A stretch of 64,000 nucleotides of DNA from Paenibacillus hunanensis (GTDB lineage Bacteria > Bacillota > Bacilli > Paenibacillales > Paenibacillaceae), in the NCBI RefSeq assembly GCF_014645615.1, contig NZ_BMMB01000003.1, forward strand, positions 62,001 to 126,000. Direction: 5' to 3'. The first letter of the stretch is position 1. Every line of letters begins with the position of its first letter. A program made the translations under genes and the position numbers. A model generated the notes under the pieces. That model ran no database searches. It was not told the origin of the DNA and saw nothing but the letters and a program-made list of their open reading frames with translations. This document shows, in pieces, positions 1 through 9,278 of this stretch.

Positions 1-1
1 G

Positions 2-469
2 CAGCTTCATCGATATGGCTTGAAGCCAGAGCAGATCGTGCTTGAAATGACAGAAAAGCAGGCGGTCGAGGATTTTGAGGCGTTTGAGCAAGTGCTGTCA
101 ACATACCGCGAGCAGGGCTTTCGCATTGCGATTGATGATATCGGCTCAGGCTATAGTAGCCTCAAGGCGATTGTTAGCCTGAAGCCGGAGTTTATCAAGC
201 TGGATCGTTCCCTTATCCAGCACATCGATACCCGTCCAGATCAGCAGCATATGGTGAAGATGCTACAGGAGTTTGCCCGAAGCTCGGGTACGCATATGAT
301 CGCAGAAGGAATCGAACGGCCGGAAGAACTTCTTTTTTTACAGCAGCAACAGATTAGCTATGGTCAGGGCTATGCGCTGGGGCGTCCATCTCGCGTCTTG
401 CAGCATCAGAATCTCGATGACATCATCAAGGGAACGGCACCTTGTCCGTTACGTGCTACAGGGCAATGA
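2..469 (+). CDS. EAL-domain c-di-GMP phosphodiesterase, C-terminal part (5' end outside window)
   Basis: The reading frame is open through the left edge, so only the last ~155 residues of the protein are present. They match the second half of an EAL domain: a LEMTE segment, the metal-binding DD pair in IDDIGSGYSSL, the lysine of IKLDRSLI, the glutamate of MIAEGIE and the terminal GQGYALGRP. All catalytic positions expected in this half are kept, so hydrolysis of cyclic di-GMP to pGpG is likely. Whether GGDEF, PAS or membrane segments precede it cannot be seen. The GGDEF gene at 2736 suggests that both c-di-GMP synthesis and breakdown functions lie close together. A TTG at position 20 could be read as a start but lies inside the conserved domain, so it is not the true start. 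Confidence 0.9.
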   Translation, partial: QLHRYGLKPEQIVLEMTEKQAVEDFEAFEQVLSTYREQGFRIAIDDIGSGYSSLKAIVSLKPEFIKLDRSLIQHIDTRPDQQHMVKMLQEFARSSGTHMIAEGIERPEELLFLQQQQISYGQGYALGRPSRVLQHQNLDDIIKGTAPCPLRATGQ

Positions 470-540
470 TAGCAGATATCCCCATAATATGAGTTGACGT
501 ATTACCCATCATCCCTTATTCTGGAGTCTACATATTACAA

Positions 541-814
541 GAAAAGATACGAATCAATAACGATGAGCAGGCCCCTTACTTCATATGAGCGCTGTACAGA
601 GAGGAAATTCACCGGCTGAAAGATTTCCCGTATGCGTTCTGAATAAGCCCTATCCTGTGAGTTGCGTTTGTGACAGTGGTTGCAAACGCCGGTTGCTCCG
701 TTATCAGCATAGAGATTCATTTTGGCTATGATCATGCGATAGTGTAGAAATGAATGAACTTAGGGTGGTACCACGACACATTCGTCCCTGACGGATGTGT
801 CTTTTTGTTTTTTT
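541..814 (+). promoter_or_regulatory. T-box leader (tRNA-sensing) of proS
   Basis: The conserved T-box sequence AGGGTGGTACCACG is at 762-775, directly ahead of an intrinsic terminator and 110 nt upstream of the proS start. Upstream are stem-like elements. GCGTTTG at 664-670 pairs with CAAACGC at 683-689, and the GGCTGAAAGATTTCC block near 614-628 resembles the distal part of Stem I. A CCT triplet at 649-651 followed by A, after GAATAAGC, is a candidate proline specifier. T-box leaders bind the cognate uncharged tRNA, which stabilises an antiterminator and lets transcription continue. The 5' boundary and the specifier are inferred; the T-box motif itself is clear. Confidence 0.9.
775..814 (+). 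terminator. T-box terminator hairpin
   Basis: GACACAT at 775-781 pairs with ATGTGTC at 795-801, and CGTC/GACG extend the stem inward. A T-rich run follows at 802-814. It is mutually exclusive with the antiterminator formed by the T-box bases just upstream. Confidence 0.9.
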
Positions 815-884
815 ATCCACTTTTCCAATAGGTATATCGCTATTGTGCGCATCTGGTATGTGCTTCATAAAGGAGGAGATTGTG

Positions 885-2633
885 TTGAAACAAAGTCAAG
901 CTTTGATCCATACGTTACGCTCAGCACCAAGTGAAGCAGAGGCGGCTAGTCATCAATTGTTGATTCGCGGAGGTTATATTCGGCAGACAGCAGCTGGTGT
1001 GTATACGTACTTACCATTAGGACGCCGGGTGCTGCATCGCTTAGAGCAACTCATTCGTCAGGCTATGGATGGCGCAGGTGCTCAGGAGATGTTAATGCCT
1101 GCAATGCAGCCTGTAGAGCTATGGCAACAGTCTGGGCGGCATGAGAGCTACGGTGATCATCTGCTTCAATTATCCGATCGTCATGGGCGCGGTTTTGTAT
1201 TAGGGCCAACACATGAGGAACTGATCACGGATCTATTACGTGCGGAACTGGGCTCCTATCGCCAGTTACCTGTTACGCTGTATCAGATTCAGACCAAGTT
1301 CCGCGATGAGAGTCGTCCACGTTCTGGTCTGCTGCGTGGACGCGAATTTCTGATGAAGGATGCGTATTCCTTTGCTACGAATATGCAGGATTTAGATCAG
1401 GCGTATACCTCCATGTATAACGCGTATGAGGAATTGTTTTCACGCTGTAAGCTCCAATTTCGAGCAGTAGAAGCAGATGGAGGAGCGATTAGCGATGCTG
1501 GAGCCACGCATGAATTTATCGCCCTATCTGATGCGGGTGAGGATATTATAGCGTTTTGCACAGATTGTAATTATGCAGCCAATATGGAAAAGGCAGAGTA
1601 TCAAACAGAGTCTGCCTTTTCTGACATCGCATATACGATTGCTCCTGAGCTGATTCATACACCAGATATTCGAACGATTGCACAATTAACCGCCTTTTTA
1701 GCTGTCGATCCATCAGCGATTGCCAAAAGTATAGTATTTCTCGCTGATGGTGAGCCTGTACTCGTACTTGTTCGCGGCGATCATGAGATTAACGAGGTAA
1801 AGTTGAAAAATAATCTAGGAGCTACAGAGCTAATACTTGCTGATGCAGAGAGCGTATTGCGTTTAACTGGAGTACCGATTGGCTTTTTAGGTGGTTATAG
1901 ACTGGATGGACAAGGGGAGCAAGCTACCTCGATTCGAATCCTGATGGACAAGGCGGTATATGCGATGCCAGCAGCTATACTTGGAGGCAATCAGGAGCAT
2001 TACCATTATCAGCAGGTAGTGCCTGCCCGTGATATACAGGACGCTGTAATCGGAGATTTCCGTAATGCTATCGAAGGTGAAGGCTGTCCACGTTGTCAGC
2101 AGGGAACACTACAAATGACTCGCGGGCTGGAGCTTGGTCATGTGTTCAAGCTCGGTACGAAGTATAGTGAGGCATTACAGGCAGACGTACAGATGGCAGA
2201 TGGAGAACGTCAGAATCTGATCATGGGCTGTTACGGTATCGGTGTATCCCGATTAATGGCAGCGATTGTAGAGCAGCACCATGATGATCACGGAATCCTA
2301 TGGCCATTGCAAGTGGCACCCTATCATGTTCATATTATCGTGATCGCAATGAAGGACGAGCAGCAACGGGAAGCGGCTCTCACACTGTACCAACAGCTAA
2401 GACGTCGAGGGATCGAAGTGTTATTAGATGATCGCGAAGAGCGTGCAGGTGTCAAATTCAACGATGCTGATCTGATCGGTATTCCTCTTCGCCTGATTGT
2501 GGGCAAGGGTATCGCGCATGGAGAAGTAGAGTGGAGCAATCGATTGACCGGTGAAAAGAGTCAATTATCAATCGAACAAGCAGTAGAATCGGCAATAAAA
2601 GTTACTGAAGACTCGTATTTTACATTACGTTGA
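885..2633 (+). CDS. proS: Prolyl-tRNA synthetase (bacterial type)
   Basis: Charges tRNA-Pro with proline in the cytoplasm. The sequence begins KQSQALIHTLRSAP and carries class II synthetase landmarks: PTHEELI, motif 2 in FRDESRPRSGLLRGREF and motif 3 in CYGIGVSRLMAAIVEQ. Between motifs 2 and 3 lies a ~180-residue insertion of the YbaK-like editing kind, as in bacterial-type ProRS. At 582 residues it has the usual length for this type. The TTG at 885 was chosen because AGGAGG at 871-876 sits 8 nt upstream; GTG at 882 is the alternative. The longer reading frame from 795 overlaps the T-box terminator and would not be translated from the same message. Expression is controlled by the T-box leader, so it responds to uncharged tRNA-Pro. 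Confidence 0.96.
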   Translation: MKQSQALIHTLRSAPSEAEAASHQLLIRGGYIRQTAAGVYTYLPLGRRVLHRLEQLIRQAMDGAGAQEMLMPAMQPVELWQQSGRHESYGDHLLQLSDRHGRGFVLGPTHEELITDLLRAELGSYRQLPVTLYQIQTKFRDESRPRSGLLRGREFLMKDAYSFATNMQDLDQAYTSMYNAYEELFSRCKLQFRAVEADGGAISDAGATHEFIALSDAGEDIIAFCTDCNYAANMEKAEYQTESAFSDIAYTIAPELIHTPDIRTIAQLTAFLAVDPSAIAKSIVFLADGEPVLVLVRGDHEINEVKLKNNLGATELILADAESVLRLTGVPIGFLGGYRLDGQGEQATSIRILMDKAVYAMPAAILGGNQEHYHYQQVVPARDIQDAVIGDFRNAIEGEGCPRCQQGTLQMTRGLELGHVFKLGTKYSEALQADVQMADGERQNLIMGCYGIGVSRLMAAIVEQHHDDHGILWPLQVAPYHVHIIVIAMKDEQQREAALTLYQQLRRRGIEVLLDDREERAGVKFNDADLIGIPLRLIVGKGIAHGEVEWSNRLTGEKSQLSIEQAVESAIKVTEDSYFTLR

Positions 2634-2735
2634 CGCAAATTGGTTTACTTTTTGCTACGATAGCATCATCCAGTTATGATCAAAGCCGCAGAAATTGTAG
2701 GACGGGATAAGTGTAAAGAATGAGGGGTGACCACC

Positions 2736-3725
2736 ATGTTTACCAAAATCGGTGAGATTACCGAACCGGTTCCGATTGTAGAGCCGGATACATGCTGTAG
2801 TGAAGTGGACGCATTATTCAAGCTTCATCGTCAATGTGAGGGTCTAGCCATCCGCAAATCGGGTACAGAGCCAGCGCTAATGATGCGTGTTGGCTTCTAC
2901 CAGCATCTGGCGACCCATTATGGATACAATCTATACATGGGCAGGCCCATCCGATTGCTTGCCAAATCTCAGCCTCTGATGGTTGATTATTATGAATCCA
3001 TCATCGACGTCAGTGTCAAAGCGATGCAGCGCGGGGATGATGAGCTATATGATCTGCTGCTTGTTAGCAAGGAAGGTGAGCTATGTGGTGCAGTGACCAT
3101 CAGGCAGCTCTTGCTCGCGGTAGCGGATATTCGCACCGAATCGGCTACATTTATGAATGCCTTAACAGGCTTGCCGGGAAATCGAATGATCGATGAGCAT
3201 CTGGAGCTAGCGCTAAAACAGCCGCAATTCAGTGTGCTATATATCGATCTGGATTATTTCAAAACCTACAATGATATTTATGGCTTCAAAATGGGAGATC
3301 GGATGATCCAAGAGACTGCCAATCTGCTCAGCCGCATGTTTGCAATGCCAGAGCATTTTCTAGGTCATATTGGTGGAGACGACTTTATCGCTATTGTGAA
3401 TAGCTATGATATGGAGCTACTATGCCGAATGATCCTGAAGCAATTTGAACAGCTCAAAAAAGAGCTCTACCATGAAGAGGATATCCAGTTGGGCTATGTG
3501 ATGGCAGAGGATCGTCTGAGCAACTATGGTCCGATTCCACTGGTGACCCTGTCGATCGCTATTGTGAGTAACCAGCAACGCCTGTATCTATCTGCTGACG
3601 AGATTGCAGGCGAAGCTGCGCGAATGAAGAAGCTTTGTAAAAGTATCCCCGGTCATGCCGCATGTAGTAACAACGGGCTGCGTATTACAGCAGATACGTG
3701 TACAGCAGGCTCCTACAGAGGATAA
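2736..3725 (+). CDS. GGDEF-domain protein with CBS-like N-terminal region
   Basis: A soluble protein of 329 residues. The first ~140 residues resemble a CBS-pair sensory region (VGFYQHLATHYGYNLYMGRPI and LLLVSKEGELCGAVTIRQLL). A GGDEF domain follows: NALTGLPGNRM, YIDLDYFKTYND, then the signature in the form GGDDF. Asp in place of the second Glu is tolerated in the usual signature G-G-[DE]-[DE]-F, so diguanylate cyclase activity is plausible but unproven. No RxxD inhibitory site is visible upstream of the signature. The ATG at 2736 follows GAGGGGT with a 7-nt gap; the in-frame GTG at 2727 overlaps that ribosome binding site. It lies 100 nt after proS, and an EAL protein lies upstream of proS. 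Confidence 0.85.
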   Translation: MFTKIGEITEPVPIVEPDTCCSEVDALFKLHRQCEGLAIRKSGTEPALMMRVGFYQHLATHYGYNLYMGRPIRLLAKSQPLMVDYYESIIDVSVKAMQRGDDELYDLLLVSKEGELCGAVTIRQLLLAVADIRTESATFMNALTGLPGNRMIDEHLELALKQPQFSVLYIDLDYFKTYNDIYGFKMGDRMIQETANLLSRMFAMPEHFLGHIGGDDFIAIVNSYDMELLCRMILKQFEQLKKELYHEEDIQLGYVMAEDRLSNYGPIPLVTLSIAIVSNQQRLYLSADEIAGEAARMKKLCKSIPGHAACSNNGLRITADTCTAGSYRG

Positions 3726-3928
3726 GCCCTTCATCGTTCGACCCAAATTAGCTTACAGTTCGATTCAGCTAACATACCGATCCAGCTTTTTTGAAGCCGT
3801 AGATCGCACGAATCCTGAGCACGCTATGTTTGATGACGCTTGCAAAATTAGTGATTGATGATATGATAGTCCTGATTTTCCATAACCTGTATACCAATAG
3901 GTGAATTACATATGTGGAGGTTATTATC

Positions 3929-5257
3929 ATGGCTACACTATTTCTCATCGTCATCTATCTTGCTTTTATTAGCCTCGGCATTCCAGATTCGATGCTTGGA
4001 GCTGCATGGCCTGTGATGCATGGCGATATCGGCGCTCCGTTCGGATCAGCAGGACTACTATCGATCGTTGCTTCGGGCGGTACGATCGTATCCAGTCTGG
4101 CAAGTGGGCGACTCATTCAGCGTCTGGGTACAGGCGTGATCACACTGATCAGCTGCTGTCTGACCGCAGGTGCGTTGTTAGGATTTGCCTTTGTGCCTAC
4201 ACTTGCATGGTTGATTGTGCTATGCATTCCGCTCGGTCTCGGAGCTGGAGCGGTCGATTCAGGACTGAATCACTTTGTCGCAGCGAATTATAAGGCGCAC
4301 CATATGAGCTGGCTACACTGCTTCTGGGGAGTAGGCGCGACAGCCGGCCCTATCATCATGTCTCACTATATTAGCTCCGAAGGCTCATGGCGGAGCGGCT
4401 ACACAGCTGTAGCCGTTATACAGTTCACGCTCGTTCTTATCCTGCTATTCACCTTACCACTATGGAAAAAGGTCGCCGAGCTGCGCCAGTCAGAGCGTCT
4501 GGCAGAGCAAAGCCAGCCCAATCAGGGAACATCCTATGATCCAGCTACAATGGGTCAGGGAACAGAAGATACATCAGCAGCCGTATCTCAATTAGAGCTA
4601 GATCACGAGCAAACGGACGCAGAAGGTAAGACGACTGCCAGCTCGGCGTCAAAGACAGACACAACCGCTCGTGGAAGCCTATTTCGTATTCCGGGCGTTC
4701 GCTTCACACTGCTGACATTCTTTTTCTATTGCGGTGTGGAAACGACGGTCGGATTATGGGGAGCAAGCTTTCTCGTCGGCTCGCGTCAGATTGAGCCGGG
4801 GCTTGCGGCAGGATGGATCTCGCTATACTTTGCCGGAATTACGATCGGTCGACTTATTACAGGCTTCTTAACTCTACGCGTAACGAATCGGATGCTCATT
4901 TTGCTAGGTCAGGTCTGCTCTGCGGTAGGGGCACTGTTACTCATTTTACCTTTGCCAGGTGTGCTACTTATGATGGGATTGATTTTGATTGGAATTGGTC
5001 TGGCACCGATCTTTCCGGGGCTATTGCATGAGACACCAGCACGCTTCGGTACAGAAAATTCAGCTCGTCTGATGGGATATCAGTTGGCGATGGCCTATAC
5101 AGGCATTACGCTGCTGCCACCATTGTTCGGTCTGGTTGCCTCGTACATACATATCGGATGGTTCCCATTCGTCATTATGGCGTTCATTCTGATCATGCTG
5201 TTCTGTTCAGAGCGTGTCATTCGAGCAATCGGAAAGTCTCAAAATAAGCTAACATAG
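3929..5257 (+). CDS. MFS transporter, 12 TM, with long hydrophilic central loop
   Basis: A major facilitator superfamily permease of 442 residues. It starts with a membrane segment containing the GIPDSMLGAAWPVM stretch typical of sugar-type MFS proteins. Two six-helix halves are separated by a polar loop of about 70 residues (roughly 182-250) rich in Gln, Thr, Ser and Glu. The second half carries a short basic loop (LRVTNRM) and glycine-rich helices. The substrate cannot be deduced, though overall similarity is to fucose/glucose-type carriers. The ATG at 3929 is preceded by TGGAGG at 3915-3920, so the in-frame GTG at 3914 was rejected. It is monocistronic and ends 114 nt before a strong terminator. 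Confidence 0.85.
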   Translation: MATLFLIVIYLAFISLGIPDSMLGAAWPVMHGDIGAPFGSAGLLSIVASGGTIVSSLASGRLIQRLGTGVITLISCCLTAGALLGFAFVPTLAWLIVLCIPLGLGAGAVDSGLNHFVAANYKAHHMSWLHCFWGVGATAGPIIMSHYISSEGSWRSGYTAVAVIQFTLVLILLFTLPLWKKVAELRQSERLAEQSQPNQGTSYDPATMGQGTEDTSAAVSQLELDHEQTDAEGKTTASSASKTDTTARGSLFRIPGVRFTLLTFFFYCGVETTVGLWGASFLVGSRQIEPGLAAGWISLYFAGITIGRLITGFLTLRVTNRMLILLGQVCSAVGALLLILPLPGVLLMMGLILIGIGLAPIFPGLLHETPARFGTENSARLMGYQLAMAYTGITLLPPLFGLVASYIHIGWFPFVIMAFILIMLFCSERVIRAIGKSQNKLT

Positions 5258-5370
5258 ACATAAAATTGTGGATAATCGCGGTGCATAGACATGCATGAGC
5301 GCGAAGTAACCTGAGAAATAGAACAATGCTGTCGATTTCCGTTTTATCGGAAATGAGGCTATCATTTTCG

Positions 5371-5404
5371 GGATTGCCCTGTGAAAGCGGCAATCCTTTT
5401 TTTA
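5371..5404 (+). terminator. Intrinsic terminator after the MFS gene
   Basis: GGATTGCC at 5371-5378 pairs perfectly with GGCAATCC at 5389-5396, with a 10-nt loop and seven T residues after the stem. Confidence 0.9.
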
Positions 5405-5623
5405 TTTTCAATAGGTGTACATAAGCAGACAGAATGTATCATTTATGAACAAAGAGAAATGTAGTTTTCTTTCATTTACCCTTAGTAGCTCAAAATGTTA
5501 ACGTGTTCATTTCTGTAAACATGAAAATATAGATATTTATTCGACGGATTCCTGCACATAAAAATAGAGAAGCAAACTCTACTGCACTGCTTCATTTGCT
5601 TAAGTGATACTGAAAGTAAATAA

Positions 5624-5653
5624 TTGACAAAATATTAATCATTTCGCTAGAAT
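5624..5653 (+). promoter_or_regulatory. Candidate sigma-A promoter of the first pectate lyase gene
   Basis: TTGACA at 5624-5629 and TAGAAT at 5648-5653 are separated by 18 nt, 95 nt upstream of the start codon. A cre-like TGTTAACGTGTTCA at 5496-5509 differs from the usual consensus at one core position and may be chance. The rest of the 490-nt gap (5258-5747) holds only the terminator and AT-rich sequence. Confidence 0.6.
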
Positions 5654-5747
5654 GAGTCTCGTGTTCATGAATTAGCTTACATAAAAACACGGATTATTCA
5701 TCGGATATGAACACAGCCAAAAATTGAATTTTAAAGGAGTCGATCTC

Positions 5748-6704
5748 ATGAAAAATCGTACAATTGCCTGTGCACTCTCGATCGCATTATTAGGTTCAAT
5801 GGGTGCGGCCGTACTCACACCGACATCGGTCGTCATGGCAGCAGATGCTTCGGGTACGACCGCGAGCTTGTCCGACATTCTAAAAAATCAGCAATCCGAT
5901 GGTGGCTGGAAAAAGGACTATTCCGAAACGAGCGGCGATTGGGCAAAATCAACGATCGACAACAAAGCTACCTATTCCGAAATTCGTCGCCTGGCAGCTG
6001 AATATTCTAAAACTAAGGATAGCAAATACTCTGCTGCGGCGATCAAAGGCATCAACTTCCTGTTCAATATGCAATATTCCAACGGCGGCTTCCCGCAAAT
6101 TTATAAAAGCTCTGGTTACCATACCCATATCACCTACAATGACGATGCAATGGTAAACGTGCTGATTCTGCTGGACGAAGTAGCCAATCGCAAGGGTGAT
6201 TTCTCCTTTATCGATAGCAGTGTAGCGAGCAAGGCCAAGCAGGCCGTTGACAAGGGTGTAGATTGCATTCTGAAAACACAGGTTACATCCGGTGGGAAGC
6301 TGACTGCATGGGGTCAACAGCACGATTCCAGCTCACTCAAGCCAGCAGGTGCGCGTGCATTTGAGGTGCCTTCCCTGAGTGCAAGTGAAAGTGTAGGGAT
6401 CGTAAAATTCCTGAAAACTAGACCTTCTAACTCCCAGATCAACGCCTCGATTAAAGCGGCTGAAGACTGGTTCAAAGCAGTCAAAATCTCTGGCTTCCGT
6501 TATGAGCGCAACAGCTCGGATAGCTACATCATCGCAGACAGCAGTTCTACGATCTGGGCACGCTTCTATGAGCTGAATACGAACAAGCCGATCTTTGTGG
6601 GTCGTGATGGCGTTGTGAAATACAACCTCAAGGATATCGAGCAGGAAAGACGCGCTGGCTATGCATGGTATGGCAACTGGCCAACTAAAATTGGGATTAA
6701 CTAA
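5748..6704 (+). CDS. Secreted pectate lyase, family PL10 (copy 1)
   Basis: Cleaves polygalacturonate by beta-elimination outside the cell. Residues 1-31 form a Sec signal peptide (MKNR, a hydrophobic core, then a VVMA/ADA cleavage region). The mature protein is a single ~285-residue catalytic domain with PL10 landmarks: NQQSDGGWKKDY, DNKATYSEIRRL, MQYSNGGFPQIY, ITYNDDAMVNVL, LTAWGQQHD, KPAGARAFEVPS, and the C-terminal FVGRDGVVKYNL and RRAGYAWYGNWP. No carbohydrate-binding module is attached. ATG 5748 follows AAAGGAG with a normal gap. It is clearly a paralogue of the gene at 8257; the two differ for example at TAWGQQH versus TAWCQQY. Calcium dependence is usual in the family. Confidence 0.93.
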   Translation: MKNRTIACALSIALLGSMGAAVLTPTSVVMAADASGTTASLSDILKNQQSDGGWKKDYSETSGDWAKSTIDNKATYSEIRRLAAEYSKTKDSKYSAAAIKGINFLFNMQYSNGGFPQIYKSSGYHTHITYNDDAMVNVLILLDEVANRKGDFSFIDSSVASKAKQAVDKGVDCILKTQVTSGGKLTAWGQQHDSSSLKPAGARAFEVPSLSASESVGIVKFLKTRPSNSQINASIKAAEDWFKAVKISGFRYERNSSDSYIIADSSSTIWARFYELNTNKPIFVGRDGVVKYNLKDIEQERRAGYAWYGNWPTKIGIN

Positions 6705-7012
6705 GACGGCTCAGTATCATAAACAGATGACTTGCAAATAGCCTGTATCCCATATGTCGTGTACTAGGTGACCGAGTCATTCGTAGTTTGCTTATCCTGA
6801 GGCATGGAGCTTAGGGATAAGGGACAGCTACATCAACGCGAGTAGATGGAATAAGGGAAATTACATCATCAATACATTATTATATTATTATGTAATTATA
6901 AAAGTGTGCTTATTCATGCTAGAAGCAACCGTATAAGACACATGCAAGCATGTACGCCTGTCTTTATGTCAGATCGTCAGGAATCGGTCTATGTAGAGAC
7001 GAAATAATAAGA

Positions 7013-7054
7013 AGCAACAGCATGCCTGATAGACTTTCAGACGCTGTTGCTTTT
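7013..7054. terminator. Hairpin between convergent pel copy 1 and alarmone synthetase genes
   Basis: AGCAACAGC at 7013-7021 pairs with GCTGTTGCT at 7043-7051, followed by T residues on the plus strand and a T-rich stretch on the minus strand, so it can stop both convergent genes. An inner CTGA/TCAG pair lengthens the stem. The left arm plus four loop bases (AGCAACAGCATGCC) recur exactly at 9285-9298. The remaining 6705-7180 gap shows no convincing gene. Confidence 0.75.
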
Positions 7055-7180
7055 GTTACATATATTTCTTTTTATTTTTGCCTTAGTGATCGTGCGGTAC
7101 ACTGCACTTCAAGCAGGTTCCAAGATAAAACAATTCATATGAGTCAAGAGAAACTACATAAGCTTTTTTAACAGAACGCC

Positions 7181-7930
7181 TTAATTACTAGCTTTGGATT
7201 CTCCACCCGCCAATTTTAACAAAGCATCCGGCAGAATAAACGGCTGCTCACCCGTCAGACTATCAATAAACTCATACTCCTCATGCTCGTGCTCAGCAAG
7301 CTTGATCGATTCGATCTCGTGGCGAAGCTTTTCCATCTTGCGATCCAGCGCAGTAGCCGAATCAGCTGCATCCTTGAGCTCGGTAATAAGCTGAGTGGGA
7401 ACAGAGCCTTCGTATTTATAGAAGATTTTGTGTTCCAGACTTGCCCAGAAGTCCATCGCAATGGTGCGAATCTGCACCTCTACATAGACCGATTCCTGAC
7501 GATCTGACATAAAGACAGGCACCTGAATGATCATATGCAGACTACGATAGCCGTTTGGCTTCGGTTCTTTGATATAATCCTTAATCTCGATTACGTTAAT
7601 ATCTGTCTGGTTTTTCAGCATATCGCAGACCCAGTAAATATCCTCTGTAAATGAACACGTAATACGCAGTCCAGCGATATCACGAATCGTCTCCCGAATC
7701 TCATCCAGACTTTGCGCGCCACCTTTACGCTGTAGCTTCTTCATCAGGCTTTCCGGCGATTTGACACGAGATTTAGTATGCTCAATCGGATTGTATTCAT
7801 GCAGTGCCAGGAACTCGTCATTCAAAATTTCAATTTTCGTTTCCAGTTCCTTGAGCGCAAATTCATACATCATCATAAAGCGTGTTACGTTGTGCCGAAT
7901 ATGTTTAAGCTGTTCAATGGTATGATCCAT
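7181..7930 (-). CDS. ywaC: Small alarmone synthetase, YwaC/RelP type GTP pyrophosphokinase
   Basis: Transfers pyrophosphate from ATP to GDP or GTP to make (p)ppGpp in the cytoplasm. At 249 residues it contains only a RelA/SpoT synthetase domain, with no HD hydrolase or TGS/ACT domains. Key motifs are NPIEHTKSRVKS, RDIAGLRITCSF, KPNGYRSLHMII, and VEVQIRTIAMDFWASLEHKI holding the catalytic Glu and Gln. The combination HTKSRVKS with KPNGYRSLH matches YwaC/RelP rather than YjbM/RelQ, although the C-terminus is about 40 residues longer than in Bacillus YwaC. ATG 7930 has AGGAG upstream. It lies convergent to the first pectate lyase and divergent from the second. In Bacillus such genes respond to cell-envelope stress; no matching control site is recognised here. 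Confidence 0.9.
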   Translation of the reverse strand: MDHTIEQLKHIRHNVTRFMMMYEFALKELETKIEILNDEFLALHEYNPIEHTKSRVKSPESLMKKLQRKGGAQSLDEIRETIRDIAGLRITCSFTEDIYWVCDMLKNQTDINVIEIKDYIKEPKPNGYRSLHMIIQVPVFMSDRQESVYVEVQIRTIAMDFWASLEHKIFYKYEGSVPTQLITELKDAADSATALDRKMEKLRHEIESIKLAEHEHEEYEFIDSLTGEQPFILPDALLKLAGGESKASN

Positions 7931-8256
7931 GTTGTTCTCCTATCGTGCAAAAGCTGCACTGTATATTGCTGTAACCTCAATCCAAGAAATATGTAATTCG
8001 TTATCCCTTGATATAAATAGTATACCTAATTATCCGAGCTGTTGAAAGTCTGGTAGATCGTGTCTTTTGTAAAGGCAGTTTATACTGTATGGATCAAAAC
8101 TAATTTTTTCATAAATTTAAAAACACCTTGCCACAACTTAGTATGAGCAATCATGCAGTAATAGCTTATCGCTATACACTAATGAGATCATTTGCCTCAC
8201 TTCTTTTTAATATGACAATATAGATACATAATGAATCATAAAAAGGAGCCTGTCTC

Positions 8257-9255
8257 ATGGGAAAAGCTACATTTCGCTATACTTTGTCTGTCGTGCTATT
8301 AGGTTCAATCTATGCTTCATCCTTTGTTGCGACTACCCACGCTATGTCATACAGCTCAGCCAGCTCACCTTCTAAAAGTGTATTGAAAGGGGATGCTTCT
8401 GGTACGACAGCAAGCTTTGCAACGATATTGGATAATCAGCAACCTGATGGAGGCTGGCGTAAATTTTATTCCGAGGATCATGGTGATTGGGCACATTCCT
8501 CGATCGATAATAAAGCAACGTATACAGAGATTCGCCGTCTAGCACACCAGTATACGATGACCAACAATCAAGCCTATGCCGATTCCGCGATTAAGGGTAT
8601 TCAATTTCTGCTTCATATGCAATATGCGAATGGCGGCTTTCCCCAGATCTATCATAGCTCTGGCTACCATACTGAAATCACCTATAATGATAATGCAATG
8701 ACCAATGTACTGTTACTCTTAGAGGATGTCGGCAGTCAAAAGGGAGATTTTCAATTCATTGATACCGGACTGGCACATCAGGCAAAACAAGCCGTGCATA
8801 AGGGAATAGAATGTATCCTTAATACACAGATTGTATCCAATGGCAAATTAACCGCATGGTGCCAGCAGTATGATGCGACGACATTGAAACCAGCCGGAGC
8901 ACGTGCATTTGAAGTGCCTTCGATTACGGCGAGTGAGAGTGTAGGTATCGTTCAGCTATTGAAAACAAGACCAGCGGATGCTCGTATTCAGAAGTCCATT
9001 CAAGCTGCTGAAAGCTGGTTCAAAGCGGTCGAAATCAAGCATATGGACTATCAGCGCAATAGTAAGGATAGCTATGTCGTAGCTGACCCCTATGCCAGCC
9101 CGATCTGGGCACGTTTTTATGATATTCGGACCAATCGACCGATCTTTGTTGGGCGTGATGGCATTGTGAAATACAATCTAAAGGATATTAATCAGGAAAG
9201 ACGAGCTGGCTATGCCTGGTACGGTAGCTGGCCGAATAAGCTTGGTATACACTAA
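8257..9255 (+). CDS. Secreted pectate lyase, family PL10 (copy 2)
   Basis: A paralogue of the enzyme at 5748, with the same length class (332 residues) and the same motif order: NQQPDGGWRKFY, DNKATYTEIRRL, MQYANGGFPQIY, ITYNDNAMTNVL, LTAWCQQYD, KPAGARAFEVPS, FVGRDGIVKYNL, RRAGYAWYGSWP. The signal peptide is MGKATFR followed by a hydrophobic core ending near THA. The N-terminal linker before the DASGTTASF stretch is longer than in copy 1. AAAAGGAG precedes the ATG. The upstream gap of 326 nt (7931-8256) is AT-rich, with no clear operator. Two close PL10 copies split by a housekeeping-type gene point to an old local duplication. Confidence 0.93.
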   Translation: MGKATFRYTLSVVLLGSIYASSFVATTHAMSYSSASSPSKSVLKGDASGTTASFATILDNQQPDGGWRKFYSEDHGDWAHSSIDNKATYTEIRRLAHQYTMTNNQAYADSAIKGIQFLLHMQYANGGFPQIYHSSGYHTEITYNDNAMTNVLLLLEDVGSQKGDFQFIDTGLAHQAKQAVHKGIECILNTQIVSNGKLTAWCQQYDATTLKPAGARAFEVPSITASESVGIVQLLKTRPADARIQKSIQAAESWFKAVEIKHMDYQRNSKDSYVVADPYASPIWARFYDIRTNRPIFVGRDGIVKYNLKDINQERRAGYAWYGSWPNKLGIH

Positions 9256-9278
9256 TCTGAAAAATAAAGCTCTAAACT

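Noticed and set aside
5496..5509. cre site upstream of pectate lyase copy 1
   Set aside because: TGTTAACGTGTTCA deviates at a core base and lies about 115 nt upstream of the promoter, so it is not reported as a feature of its own.
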